From assembly GCF_002556545.1 (NCBI RefSeq), contig NZ_CP022685.1, forward strand, positions 558,001 to 622,000: DNA of 64,000 bases, in the 5' to 3' direction. The notes beneath the pieces were generated by a model. The model saw only the letters and a program-made list of their open reading frames with translations, ran no database searches and had not been told where the DNA came from. The stretch is from Streptomyces formicae. Its GTDB lineage: Bacteria; Actinomycetota; Actinomycetes; Streptomycetales; Streptomycetaceae. Position 1 is the first letter of the stretch; each line of letters opens with the position of its first letter. The position numbers and the translations under genes are program-made. Shown here one piece after another: positions 36,407 to 44,539 of the stretch.

Positions 36407-37956
36407 TCAGCCGTCAGACCATCACCCACCCGTTCAACCGGGGCAACTACACGATCGGCGCCCCCAGCTTCGCCAAGTGGGCACGGAACACGCCGGTCGG
36501 GGACGGCGACGCCGCCCTCCAGGTGGACCCGGTCGAGGTCCCCGAGACCGTGCTCGGGGCGCTGCGCGAGGCCGCGCACGCCGTGCACACCGCCCGCGAA
36601 GAGGTCGTCACCCGCACCCGTGACTGGTGGGCGGGGTCGATGATCGGCGAGACCGAGGGCCGTCCCGCGACGCCGGACGCGGTGGTCGTCGAGGCGGCCG
36701 ACGCCGACCAGGTCGCCGCCGTCCTGCGGATCTGCCACGAGGCGGGCATACCCGTCACCCCGTCCGCGGGCCGCTCCAACGTCACCGGTGCGGCGCTCCC
36801 CGTCTTCGGCGGCGTCGTCCTCGACGTCTGCGGGCTGAACCGCATCACCGGCTTCGACGCCGAGTCGAACGTCGTGGACGTCCAGGCCGGGATGTTCGGC
36901 GACCTCTTCGAGAAGCAGCTCCAGGAGGAGTACGGGGTCACCACGGGACACTGGCCTTCCGCCTTCGCCGTCTCCACGGTCGGCGGCTGGATCGCCTGCC
37001 GCGGCGCGGGGCAGCTCTCCACCCGGTACGGCAAGATCGAGGACATGGTCGTCGGCGTGGACGTGGTGCACGCCGACGGCACGCGCGCCACCTACGGCGA
37101 TTACGCCCGCGCCGCGGTCGGCCCCGACCTGCGCCAGCTGTTCGTCGGCTCCGAGGGCACCCTCGGCGTGATCGTCTCGGCACGGCTGCGGGTCCACCCG
37201 CTGCCGGAGTACGCCAGTGCCCTCGCGTACGGATTCACGACCTTCGCCGAGGGCCTGGACGCCTGCCGCAAGATCATGCAGCGCGGTGCGACCCCGGCCG
37301 TCCTGCGGCTCTACGACGCCCTGGAGTCGGGCACCCACTTCGGCCACCCCGAGACCAACCTCCTGCTCATCGCCGACGAGGGCGACCCCGCCCTCGTCGA
37401 CGCCTCCCTCGCCGTGGCGGCCGAGGTCTGCTCGGCGTACGGTCCCGAGCTGGACAGCGAAGCCGTATTCGAGCGCTGGCTGGACGAGCGGATGCTGGTC
37501 GGCAAGTCCGCCGACGGCTTCACGCCGGGGCCCGGCTTCGTCGCCGACACCCTGGAGATGGCCGCGTCCTGGAAGGACCTGCCGGTGATCTACGACGAAG
37601 TGGTCGCCGCCATCGAGTCGGTGCCCGGCACTCTGGCCGCCTCCGCCCACCAGTCCCACGCGTACACGGATGGCGCCTGCGTCTACTTCTCGCTGCGCGG
37701 CGACGTGGCGCCCGAGGCGCGCCGCGACTGGTACCGCTCGGTGTGGGACGCGGCGAACGCCGTACTGATCAAGCACGCGGCGGCGCTCAGCCACCACCAC
37801 GGCTGCGGGTTGCTGCGCGGCCCCTACCTGGAGGAATCCCTCGGAGCCGGCTTCGCGACGTTCGTCGCGGTGAAGAACGCCCTGGACCCGGCGGGCCTTC
37901 TCAACCCTGGCAAGCTGGGGCTTCCCAGCCGATTCGGTACGTCTCCGCTGAACTGA
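36403..37956 (+). CDS. Alkyl-DHAP-synthase-like FAD-linked oxidase
   Basis: This is a 517-residue VAO/PCMH flavoprotein. The FAD-binding half is TPSAGRSNVTGAALPVFGGVVLDV, then VSTVGGWIACRGAGQLSTRYGKIEDMV and VGSEGTLGVI. The C-terminal substrate half ends with SHHHGCGLLRG, the triple-His active-site motif of alkyl-dihydroxyacetone-phosphate synthase. That enzyme exchanges an acyl for an alkyl group on DHAP to build ether lipids. In a catabolic operon with GlpD it may instead cleave or oxidise a glycerol ether or related phosphate. The ATG at 36403 overlaps the glpD stop. The family assignment is firm; the reaction direction and substrate are inference. Confidence 0.85.
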   Translation: MISRQTITHPFNRGNYTIGAPSFAKWARNTPVGDGDAALQVDPVEVPETVLGALREAAHAVHTAREEVVTRTRDWWAGSMIGETEGRPATPDAVVVEAADADQVAAVLRICHEAGIPVTPSAGRSNVTGAALPVFGGVVLDVCGLNRITGFDAESNVVDVQAGMFGDLFEKQLQEEYGVTTGHWPSAFAVSTVGGWIACRGAGQLSTRYGKIEDMVVGVDVVHADGTRATYGDYARAAVGPDLRQLFVGSEGTLGVIVSARLRVHPLPEYASALAYGFTTFAEGLDACRKIMQRGATPAVLRLYDALESGTHFGHPETNLLLIADEGDPALVDASLAVAAEVCSAYGPELDSEAVFERWLDERMLVGKSADGFTPGPGFVADTLEMAASWKDLPVIYDEVVAAIESVPGTLAASAHQSHAYTDGACVYFSLRGDVAPEARRDWYRSVWDAANAVLIKHAAALSHHHGCGLLRGPYLEESLGAGFATFVAVKNALDPAGLLNPGKLGLPSRFGTSPLN

Positions 37957-37970
37957 ACGTAGGTACCGCC

Positions 37971-38630
37971 ATGCCCCCTTCCCCCTCCCGGTCCTGTGCC
38001 GCACTCGACCCCCGGCTCACCGCGGCGTTCGCCCAGGTGCCGGTCGTCGCGTCCGTCGTCGGCACCCAGCCGCTGCGGCAGTTCCTGACCGCACCGGCCA
38101 AGGTGTGCATCCTCGCCTCGTTCGCCGTGGGGCAGCTGCCCCAGGTCGTACCGGCGCTGGGCCGGGCGGGGAAGACCGTGTTCGTGAACGTGGACAGCAG
38201 CCCCGGTCTGGCTCAGGACCGGGGCGCGCTTGAGTTCATCAAGAACATGGGCGCGCACGGCGTGGTCAGCACGCGGCTCTCCCTGATCGAGAAGGGCCGT
38301 CCGCTCGGTCTGCTGACGATGATGAAGGTGTTCGTCACCGACCGGTCCAACCTGCGCCGCTCCACGGACGCGATCTCGCGCGGGGCGCCGGACCTGGTCG
38401 AGATCATGCCCGCCCCGATCATCGCCCGGATGAGCGCCCAGGCGCAGCGCGCGATGTCCCCTTCGGTGGCCGCGGGCTTCGTGGAGACCCCCTCGGACGT
38501 GGCGCTCGCCCTGGCCCTCGGGTCGAGCGCCGCCGCCACGTCCGATCCCCGCCTCTGGAGTCTGCGCAGGGACCAGCTTCCTCCGGTCCCGCCCTCCGCC
38601 CTGAAGAGGCCCACCGCACCCGAGGAGTAA
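37971..38630 (+). CDS. glpP: GlpP-type glycerol-3-phosphate-responsive antiterminator
   Basis: The 219-residue protein matches the GlpP family (KVCILASFAVGQLPQVV, NVDSSPGLAQDRGALEFIK, GVVSTRLSLIEKG, DLVEIMPAPII). In Bacillus, GlpP with glycerol 3-phosphate binds the glpD leader RNA and prevents termination. The gene lies inside the operon with glpD and an FGGY kinase, and hairpins in the leader at 31592-31650 are plausible RNA targets. The ATG at 37971 follows the flavoprotein gene by 14 bp. A GlpP-controlled operon is unexpected in Streptomyces, where GylR-type repression is the known scheme. Confidence 0.85.
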   Translation: MPPSPSRSCAALDPRLTAAFAQVPVVASVVGTQPLRQFLTAPAKVCILASFAVGQLPQVVPALGRAGKTVFVNVDSSPGLAQDRGALEFIKNMGAHGVVSTRLSLIEKGRPLGLLTMMKVFVTDRSNLRRSTDAISRGAPDLVEIMPAPIIARMSAQAQRAMSPSVAAGFVETPSDVALALALGSSAAATSDPRLWSLRRDQLPPVPPSALKRPTAPEE

Positions 38631-38634
38631 CCCC

Positions 38635-38937
38635 ATGACCTTCGTGGTCGTAGCCCGCTACCGCACCAGAAGCGGAGCGGAGAACACCGTCCTGCCCCTG
38701 CTCGACACGGTGGCCGCCGCCTCCCGCCTGGAGCCCGGCAACCTCGCCTACCGGGTCCACCAGGGCACCGAGGACCCGCGCGCGATCGTGCTCTACGAGG
38801 AGTACGCCTCCGAGGCGGACTTCGCCGCGCACTGCGCGACGCCGCACTTCCAGGAGATCGTGCTCGGCAAGGTCGTCCCGCTCCTGGAGAGCCGCGACGT
38901 CCTGCGCTGCGCCCCGCGTGGGGAGGTGGACGCGTGA
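38635..38937 (+). CDS. Antibiotic biosynthesis monooxygenase (ABM) domain protein
   Basis: This is a 100-residue ferredoxin-like ABM domain (FVVVARYRTRSGAENTVLPLL, EPGNLAYRVHQGTEDPRAIVLYEEYAS, HFQEIV). Such small dimeric proteins are cofactor-free monooxygenases, isomerases or quinol-handling proteins (YgiN-like). In this operon it may process an aldehyde or a catabolic intermediate. The ATG at 38635 has GAGGAG upstream; its stop overlaps the GTG of the dehydrogenase (GTGA). Function within the pathway is unknown. Confidence 0.82.
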   Translation: MTFVVVARYRTRSGAENTVLPLLDTVAAASRLEPGNLAYRVHQGTEDPRAIVLYEEYASEADFAAHCATPHFQEIVLGKVVPLLESRDVLRCAPRGEVDA

Positions 38938-40073
38938 AGACCCGTGCGGTGGTGCTTCGCGGCATCGCGAAGGACCGCCCGTACTCCGGGACCCGCCCCG
39001 TCGAGGTGGAGGAGCTGGAGCTCGGCGCCCCGCGCGAGGGCGAGGTACTGGTCCGCGTCGCCGCCGCCTCGCTCTGCCACTCGGACCTCTCGGTGGTCAA
39101 CGGCGACCGGGTCCGTCCGCTGCCGATGGCCCTTGGCCACGAGGCGGTCGGTGTCGTCCAGGACACAGGACCCGGCGTTTCCCGGGTCTCCCCCGGCGAC
39201 CACGTGGCGCTCGTCTACGTACCGAGCTGCGGCTTCTGCGCCGACTGCGCGGCGGGCCGTCCCGCCCTCTGCGCGAAGGCCGCGGCGGCTAACGGCTCCG
39301 GTGCGCTCCTGCACGGCCCGCCCCTGCTGACCGACGCCTCCGGCGCCCCGGTCCTCCACCAGCTGGGCGTCTCCGCGTTCTCCGAACACGCCGTCCTCGC
39401 CCAGGAATCGTTGGTGCCGATCCCCAAGGACGTCCCGTTCGCCGTCGCCTCGATGTTCGGCTGCGCGGTGCTGACGGGCGCGGGCGCGGTGATCAACACG
39501 GCGGCCCTGCGCCCCGGTCAGTCGACGGTGGTCTACGGCCTGGGCGGCGTGGGCCTCTCCGCGGTCCTCGGCGCCCGCGCCGCGGGCGCCTGCCCGATCA
39601 TCGCGGTCGACCCGGTCGAGGAGAAGCGCGAGCTGGCCCTGCGGCTGGGCGCGACCCATGCGTACGCCCCCGACGACGCGGTCCGACAGATCCGCGAACT
39701 CACCTCCGGCGGAGCCGAGTTGGCGGTGGAGGCGGTCGGCAGCGCGCCGGTGATGGCGGAGTGCCTGACGGCCGTGGCCCGGGGCGGCAAGGTCGTCTCG
39801 GTCGGCCTTCCCGCGCCCGACCGGGTCCTGCAGGTGCCCGCCCTCGCGTTCGCGGGCGAGGGCAAGTCCCTCCTTGGCTCGTACATGGGTGACGCGGTGC
39901 CGCGCCGGGACATCCCGAGGTTCCTGGACCTGTGGCGCGCGGGCCTGATGCCGGTGGAGCACATGCACAGCGGCACACTCCCGCTGGCCGACATCAACAC
40001 GGCGCTGGAGGAGCTGGCTTCGGGCCGGGCGATCCGCCAGGTCATCGACACGTCGGGCATGCTGGGCGCCTGA
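38934..40073 (+). CDS. Zinc-dependent alcohol dehydrogenase
   Basis: The 379-residue MDR-family dehydrogenase has catalytic zinc ligands in LCHSD and GHEAVG and a structural zinc loop in CGFCADCAAGRPALC. The NAD-binding fold is VVYGLGGVGLSAV followed by AVDPVEEK, where Asp suggests NAD. It resembles the class III/AdhX group. As last gene of the operon it may oxidise the alcohol (fatty or short-chain) released from the substrate. The GTG at 38934 overlaps the ABM stop. It ends 13 bp from the convergent secreted-protein gene. Confidence 0.9.
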   Translation: MKTRAVVLRGIAKDRPYSGTRPVEVEELELGAPREGEVLVRVAAASLCHSDLSVVNGDRVRPLPMALGHEAVGVVQDTGPGVSRVSPGDHVALVYVPSCGFCADCAAGRPALCAKAAAANGSGALLHGPPLLTDASGAPVLHQLGVSAFSEHAVLAQESLVPIPKDVPFAVASMFGCAVLTGAGAVINTAALRPGQSTVVYGLGGVGLSAVLGARAAGACPIIAVDPVEEKRELALRLGATHAYAPDDAVRQIRELTSGGAELAVEAVGSAPVMAECLTAVARGGKVVSVGLPAPDRVLQVPALAFAGEGKSLLGSYMGDAVPRRDIPRFLDLWRAGLMPVEHMHSGTLPLADINTALEELASGRAIRQVIDTSGMLGA

Positions 40074-40086
40074 GATCGGACCAGGC

Positions 40087-40803
40087 TCAACCGCCCAAGG
40101 GGAGGAACGCCGAGTCGGAAGGGTCGAGAGCCCACCCTCCGCCGCCGGGAAGGCATTTCAGCGCGGTGTCGGCCGTGCCCGACGCGTTGGTGCCGGTATT
40201 GAAGTTGGCATTGGGCGTGTTGGGCAGCAGTCCCATGTAGTACTGCCCGCTCGAAGTCCACACGCACTGGTGCAGGTTGAGGTACTGATGGTCGGCCAGG
40301 TCGAACGACTTGACGGCGGAGTTGGCCAGGAGCAGCCGCCAGCCGCCTCCGCCGGGGCCACAGTTGAGCTTCGTGTCGGCCGTGTCGGAGACGTTGGTGC
40401 CGGTGTTGAAGTTGACGTTCGGAGTGTTCGGGAGGACCGCCGTGTAGTGCTGCCCGGGTGAGAAGTACACGCACTGGTGCACGTTCAGGTACCGACCGGC
40501 GGTGAGGTCGAAGGCCTTCACCGCGGAGTTGGCGGGCGCCGGCCTCCAGCCCCCGCTCCCGGGTCCGCAGGAGAGCGTGGTGTCCGGCGTGCTGGAGGCG
40601 TTCGTGCCGGTGTTGAAGGCGGTGTTCGCCGTGTTGGGCAGCACGTTCGTGTAGTGCCCGCCGCTCCCGACGTAGACGCACTGGTGGAGGTTCAGATAGC
40701 GCGCGGCCGGCCGCACTCCGGGCTGCTCCGCCACGGCGGTGCTCCCCAGGGACAAACCGATGACTCCCGCAACCGCTGCCGCGACAAAGGAAAACCTGCG
40801 CAT
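40087..40803 (-). CDS. Secreted protein with three 68-residue repeats
   Basis: The 238-residue precursor has a Sec signal peptide (MRRFSF, a hydrophobic stretch, AVAEQ cleavage region). The rest is three copies of one unit. Each unit contains YLN(L/V)HQCV(Y/W), LPNT-N--FNTGTN, a second Cys (CGPG or CLPG) and GGW, and the first two end ANSAVK-FDL. Two Cys per unit suggest one disulfide each. I do not recognise the family; the regular units and conserved Trp, His and Tyr suggest extracellular binding, perhaps carbohydrate or surface. The ATG at 40803 has GGGAGGAG upstream. It stands alone, convergent with the dehydrogenase operon. Confidence 0.85.
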   Translation of the reverse strand: MRRFSFVAAAVAGVIGLSLGSTAVAEQPGVRPAARYLNLHQCVYVGSGGHYTNVLPNTANTAFNTGTNASSTPDTTLSCGPGSGGWRPAPANSAVKAFDLTAGRYLNVHQCVYFSPGQHYTAVLPNTPNVNFNTGTNVSDTADTKLNCGPGGGGWRLLLANSAVKSFDLADHQYLNLHQCVWTSSGQYYMGLLPNTPNANFNTGTNASGTADTALKCLPGGGGWALDPSDSAFLPLGG

Positions 40804-40964
40804 GGCGCGCTCCTCCCGAACCGACGACGCCGCCCCATGACGGCATGCACTCACCAAGCTACTGACGCGAGGCGCGGAAGAACGCACGAGCACATAAGAG
40901 GTAACCCGTATGGCCTAGACGGTTCCTGACGGACGACGCAGAAGGCGATACCGACCTCAGGCCC

Positions 40965-41387
40965 TTAGCCCAGGAACGACAACCGCACCTGCCGCCTCGG
41001 GTTGTCCCGGTTCGTGTCGACCAGGCACACCGACTGCCAGGTGCCGAGCTCCAGGCTGCCGCCGACGACCGGCAGCGTCGCGTGGGGCGGTACCAGGGCG
41101 GGCAGGACGTGGTCGCGGCCGTGGCCGGGGCTGCCGTGGCGGTGCTGCCAGCGGTCGTCGGCGGGGAGCAGCGTGTGCAGCGCGGCGAGAAGGTCGTCGT
41201 CGCTGCCCGCGCCCGTCTCCAGGACGGCGATGCCCGCCGTGGCGTGCGGGACGAAGACGTTGAGGAGGCCGTCGCGGCCCGCCGCCGCCTCCCGCAGGAA
41301 GCGCTCGCAGGCGTGGGTGAGGTCGACGACCGTCTCGGCCGAGCCGGTGTCGATGGTCAGGACCCGGGTGGTGAAGGCATCGGACAT
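40965..41387 (-). CDS. YjbQ family (UPF0047) protein
   Basis: This 140-residue protein has the YjbQ signature: HACERFLREA, NVFVPHATAGI, ADDRWQHRHG, GRDHVLPALV and LGTWQSVCLVD. The conserved His and acidic residues form a metal or phosphate site. Members show weak thiamine phosphate synthase activity in vitro and are common single-gene conserved proteins. The ATG at 41387 has GGGGAGGA upstream. It diverges from the sulfonate operon, with 122 bp to the leader peptide gene. Confidence 0.88.
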   Translation of the reverse strand: MSDAFTTRVLTIDTGSAETVVDLTHACERFLREAAAGRDGLLNVFVPHATAGIAVLETGAGSDDDLLAALHTLLPADDRWQHRHGSPGHGRDHVLPALVPPHATLPVVGGSLELGTWQSVCLVDTNRDNPRRQVRLSFLG

Positions 41388-41472
41388 GGCTCCATCCTCC
41401 CCCATCGCACCCGCTGATCGCCGACGGCACCTTCCGAGCACTGATACGCGGCGTCCGCCTTTCGAGACGGCA

Positions 41473-41502
41473 TTGACCCTGCGTACGCGATCTGGCTACG
41501 TT
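41473..41502 (+). promoter_or_regulatory. Promoter of the sulfonate operon leader
   Basis: TTGACC (41473-41478) and TACGTT (41497-41502) are spaced by 18 bp. A start seven to eight bases after the -10 falls on or one base before the leader-peptide ATG at 41510, so the transcript would be leaderless. Confidence 0.6.
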
Positions 41503-41509
41503 CTGCGGC

Positions 41510-41593
41510 ATGTTGCGTTCAGCCTTGCTCACCACGCGCGGTCACATCGACCTGCTGCGGGTGGCCTCTTCCGCGTGTCGTCGCGGCTGCTGA
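41510..41593 (+). CDS. Cys-containing leader peptide of sulfur operon
   Basis: A 27-codon frame encodes a short basic peptide with RGHIDLLRVASSACRRGC at its end. It matches the actinomycete putative leader peptide family (R-x-H-x-D-L-x-R-V-A-S-x-x-C) found upstream of sulfate and sulfonate genes. Mycobacterial examples attenuate transcription according to cysteine supply. The two Cys codons near the end fit such sensing. It is apparently translated from a leaderless mRNA and ends 171 bp before ssuC. Confidence 0.85.
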   Translation: MLRSALLTTRGHIDLLRVASSACRRGC

Positions 41594-41764
41594 CGCCCTC
41601 TCACCCGCTCTTCCCCTCTCCTTCCCGCCCGGTCGGCCGGGCGCTCTCCGCCGCTCCCGCGTGATCTCTGTGTGCGCATGCCCTGTGCGTGCGCCACGCG
41701 CGCCCGAGTGCCGCTGACGCGCGCCGTCCCGCCCCGGCCACCCCTCCCCCGCCGTGGAGCACCC

Positions 41765-42667
41765 ATGAGCACCAGTCATGCGCCGCCGCATGCCTCAACC
41801 GACATTTCCGGTATATCCAAGAATCCGGCCCTCGACGACGCGCCCCGCGAGGACGCGCCCGGTCCGGAACTCGTCCCCCTCGTCCCCGCCTCGAGCCGCC
41901 GCACCCACGTCCCCCGCTGGCTGCGCCGCACCTCGGGCCCGCTCCTCCTGCTCGCCCTGTGGCAGGTCCTCAGCTCCACGGGCGCGTTGACGGACGACGT
42001 GCTCGCCCCGCCCGGCACCATCGCGCGCCTCGCGGGCGACATGATCGCCGATGGATCGCTGCCCTCCGCCATGGGCGTCTCGCTGCAACGCGTCGCCGTC
42101 GGGCTGCTGTTCGGCACCGTCGTCGGCACCGCGCTCGCCCTGGTCGCCGGGCTCTTCCGGATCGGCGAGGACCTCGTGGACGCCAGCGTGCAGATGCTGC
42201 GGACCGTGCCGTTCGTGGGGCTGATCCCCCTGTTCATCATCTGGTTCGGCATCGGCGAGACGCCCAAGATCGCCATCATCACGCTGGGCGTCTCCTTCCC
42301 CCTCTACCTCAACGTGTACGCCGGAATCCGTGGCGTCGACGCCCAGTTGATCGAGGCCGGGGAGTCGCTCGGGCTCTCCCGCTGGGGGCTCGTGCGGCAC
42401 GTCGTCCTGCCCGGAGCGCTGCCCGGCGCCATGACCGGGCTGCGCTACTCGCTGGGCATCGCCTGGCTGGCCCTGGTCTTCGCCGAGCAGGTCAACGCCG
42501 ACGCGGGCATCGGCTTCGTGATGGTCCAGGCCCGTGACTTCCTGCGCACCGACGTGATCGTCGTCTGCCTGATCGTCTACGCCTTCCTCGGCCTGATCGC
42601 CGACTTCATCGTCCGCACCCTCGAAAGGCTGCTGCTGCAATGGCGACCGACGTTCACCGGCCGGTGA
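41765..42667 (+). CDS. ssuC: Sulfonate ABC transporter permease
   Basis: The 300-residue protein has a polar N-terminal tail of about 55 residues, six predicted membrane segments and the permease signature EAGESLGLSRWGLVRHVVLPGALPGAMTGLRYSLG (positions roughly 199-233), which contacts the ATPase. It moves alkanesulfonates inward with SsuB and SsuA. The ATG at 41765 has GGAG nearby. Its 3' end overlaps ssuB by 28 bp. Expression probably depends on the cysteine-sensing leader at 41510. Confidence 0.9.
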   Translation: MSTSHAPPHASTDISGISKNPALDDAPREDAPGPELVPLVPASSRRTHVPRWLRRTSGPLLLLALWQVLSSTGALTDDVLAPPGTIARLAGDMIADGSLPSAMGVSLQRVAVGLLFGTVVGTALALVAGLFRIGEDLVDASVQMLRTVPFVGLIPLFIIWFGIGETPKIAIITLGVSFPLYLNVYAGIRGVDAQLIEAGESLGLSRWGLVRHVVLPGALPGAMTGLRYSLGIAWLALVFAEQVNADAGIGFVMVQARDFLRTDVIVVCLIVYAFLGLIADFIVRTLERLLLQWRPTFTGR

Positions 42668-43431
42668 CCACCCCTGCGGTGAACGCCCCCACGGGATCCG
42701 CCCCCTTCGCCGTACGCGTGGACGGCCTGACCCGCTCCTTCGACGGGCGCGCCGTGATCGACCGGCTCCACCTCGACGTCAAGCCGGGCGAGTTCGTGGC
42801 GCTGCTCGGACGCAGCGGCTGCGGCAAGTCGACCCTCCTGCGCATCCTCGCCGGACTCGACCGCGACATCGAGGGCACCGTCCTCGTACCGCGCCGCAAG
42901 GCCGTCGCGTTCCAGTCGCCGCGGCTGATGCCGTGGAAGCGGGTGTGGCGCAACGTGCTGCTCGGCCTGCCCGGCAAGCCCCGGCGCGATGTCGCGGAAC
43001 AGGCGTTGACCGAGGTCGGCCTCAAGCACCGCACGGACGCCTGGCCCAAGACGCTCTCCGGCGGCGAGGCCCAGCGCGCCTCGCTGGCCCGCGCCCTGGT
43101 GCGCGAGCCCGATCTGCTCCTGCTCGACGAGCCGTTCGGCGCGCTCGACGCACTGACCCGGATCAAGGCTCAGCGCCTCGTCGACGAGTTGTGGCAGCGC
43201 CGCGGCTGCGCGGTGCTGCTCGTCACGCACGACGTCGAGGAGGCCGTGCTGCTCGCCGACCGCGTGCTCGTCATGGATGAGGGCGTCATCGCGTACGAGA
43301 GGGAGATCGATCTGGACCGGCCGCGCGGGATCGCCGATCCGCGGTTCGCCGAGATCCGGGCGGAGCTGCTGCGGCGGCTCGGCGTGGAGCAGCCCGATGC
43401 CACCCAAAACCCTTCACACAACGTCTCCTGA
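42640..43431 (+). CDS. ssuB: Sulfonate ABC transporter ATP-binding protein
   Basis: The 263-residue ATPase has Walker A GRSGCGKST, Q-loop in AFQSPRLMPW, signature LSGGEAQRASLARAL, Walker B LLLLDEPFGALD and the switch His in LLVTHDVEEAVLLADR. It belongs to the SsuB/TauB group. It overlaps ssuC by 28 bp. The protein works at the inner face of the membrane, powering sulfonate import. Confidence 0.92.
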   Translation: MATDVHRPVTTPAVNAPTGSAPFAVRVDGLTRSFDGRAVIDRLHLDVKPGEFVALLGRSGCGKSTLLRILAGLDRDIEGTVLVPRRKAVAFQSPRLMPWKRVWRNVLLGLPGKPRRDVAEQALTEVGLKHRTDAWPKTLSGGEAQRASLARALVREPDLLLLDEPFGALDALTRIKAQRLVDELWQRRGCAVLLVTHDVEEAVLLADRVLVMDEGVIAYEREIDLDRPRGIADPRFAEIRAELLRRLGVEQPDATQNPSHNVS

Positions 43432-43490
43432 CGGCCCCTCACACCCCACACGCCTCCCCCCCTCTCACGAACGGATCTCACACCACAGCC

Positions 43491-44537
43491 ATGCGACGAC
43501 CACGCCTCGCCCCAGCCGCCCTGCTCCTCCCCCTGGCCCTGCTGCTCGCCGCCTGCACCGGCACCTCGTCCGCCGACACCTCGTCGGGCGGTGCCGGTGG
43601 CTCGGTCGACGGCAAGGGGTCGCTCACCCTCAACGTCGGCGACCAGAGGGGAGGTTCGGAAGCGGTGCTGCGTGCGGCCGGGGAACTCGACGACCTCACG
43701 TACAAGATCCGCTGGTCGACCTTCACCTCCGGGCCCCCGCTGCTCGAAGCGATCAACGCCAAGGCCGTCGACCTCGGCGCGGTGGGCAACACGCCGCCCG
43801 TCTTCGCGGCGGGCGCCGACTCGAAGATCTCGGTCATCGCCGCGAGCCACGGCACGGCGAACGGCGAGGCGATCCTCGTCCCGAACGACTCGCCCCTGAA
43901 GAGCGCCGCGGACCTCAAGGGCAAGTCGGTCGCGGTGGCGCAGGGTTCGTCGGCGCACTACCAGCTCGTCGCCTCCCTCAAGAAGGCCGGGCTCGACTTC
44001 GACGACATCAAGGCCAAGTACCTGCAACCCGCCGACGCGCTCGCCGCCTTCACCGGCGGCAAGGTGGACGCCTGGGCCGTCTGGGATCCGTACACCTCGC
44101 AGATCCTCCAGCCCAAGAAAGGGCGCGTCCTGGCCGACGGCGAAGGCGTGGTGAACGGGATCAGCTTCCAGGTGGCGGCGCCCGGCGCGCTCGGGGACGA
44201 GAAGAAGTCCGCGGCGATCGACGACTACCTCAAGCGGCTGCGCAGGGCCCAGGCCTGGGTCTACAAGCACCCGCAGGAGTGGGCGAAGGTCTGGGCGAAG
44301 GACACGGGTCTGCCGTACGAGGTCGCCCTCGCGTCGGTCAAGCGCAGCAACGGCACCCGCGTCCCCGTCGCCGTGGACAAGAACGTGATCAGCACCGAGC
44401 AGGACATCGCTGACACCTTCACCGACCTGAAGCTGATCCCGCGCCGCATCGACTTCGGCGACTTCGTCGACACCCGCTTCAACGGCGGTCTGCCGCCCTC
44501 CACCACCGCGCCGCGCACGTACCCCGAGGAGAACTGA
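43491..44537 (+). CDS. ssuA: Sulfonate-binding lipoprotein
   Basis: The 348-residue precursor has a lipobox LLAAC near residue 22, so it is anchored to the outer membrane face by a lipidated Cys. The body is an SsuA/NrtA-type periplasmic-binding fold (NVGDQRGGSEAVLRAAGEL, GAVGNTPPVFAAGADSKI, AVAQGSSAHYQLV, WAVWDPYTSQIL). It captures alkanesulfonates for SsuBC. The ATG at 43491 follows ssuB by 59 bp. Confidence 0.92.
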   Translation: MRRPRLAPAALLLPLALLLAACTGTSSADTSSGGAGGSVDGKGSLTLNVGDQRGGSEAVLRAAGELDDLTYKIRWSTFTSGPPLLEAINAKAVDLGAVGNTPPVFAAGADSKISVIAASHGTANGEAILVPNDSPLKSAADLKGKSVAVAQGSSAHYQLVASLKKAGLDFDDIKAKYLQPADALAAFTGGKVDAWAVWDPYTSQILQPKKGRVLADGEGVVNGISFQVAAPGALGDEKKSAAIDDYLKRLRRAQAWVYKHPQEWAKVWAKDTGLPYEVALASVKRSNGTRVPVAVDKNVISTEQDIADTFTDLKLIPRRIDFGDFVDTRFNGGLPPSTTAPRTYPEEN

Positions 44538-44539
44538 CG

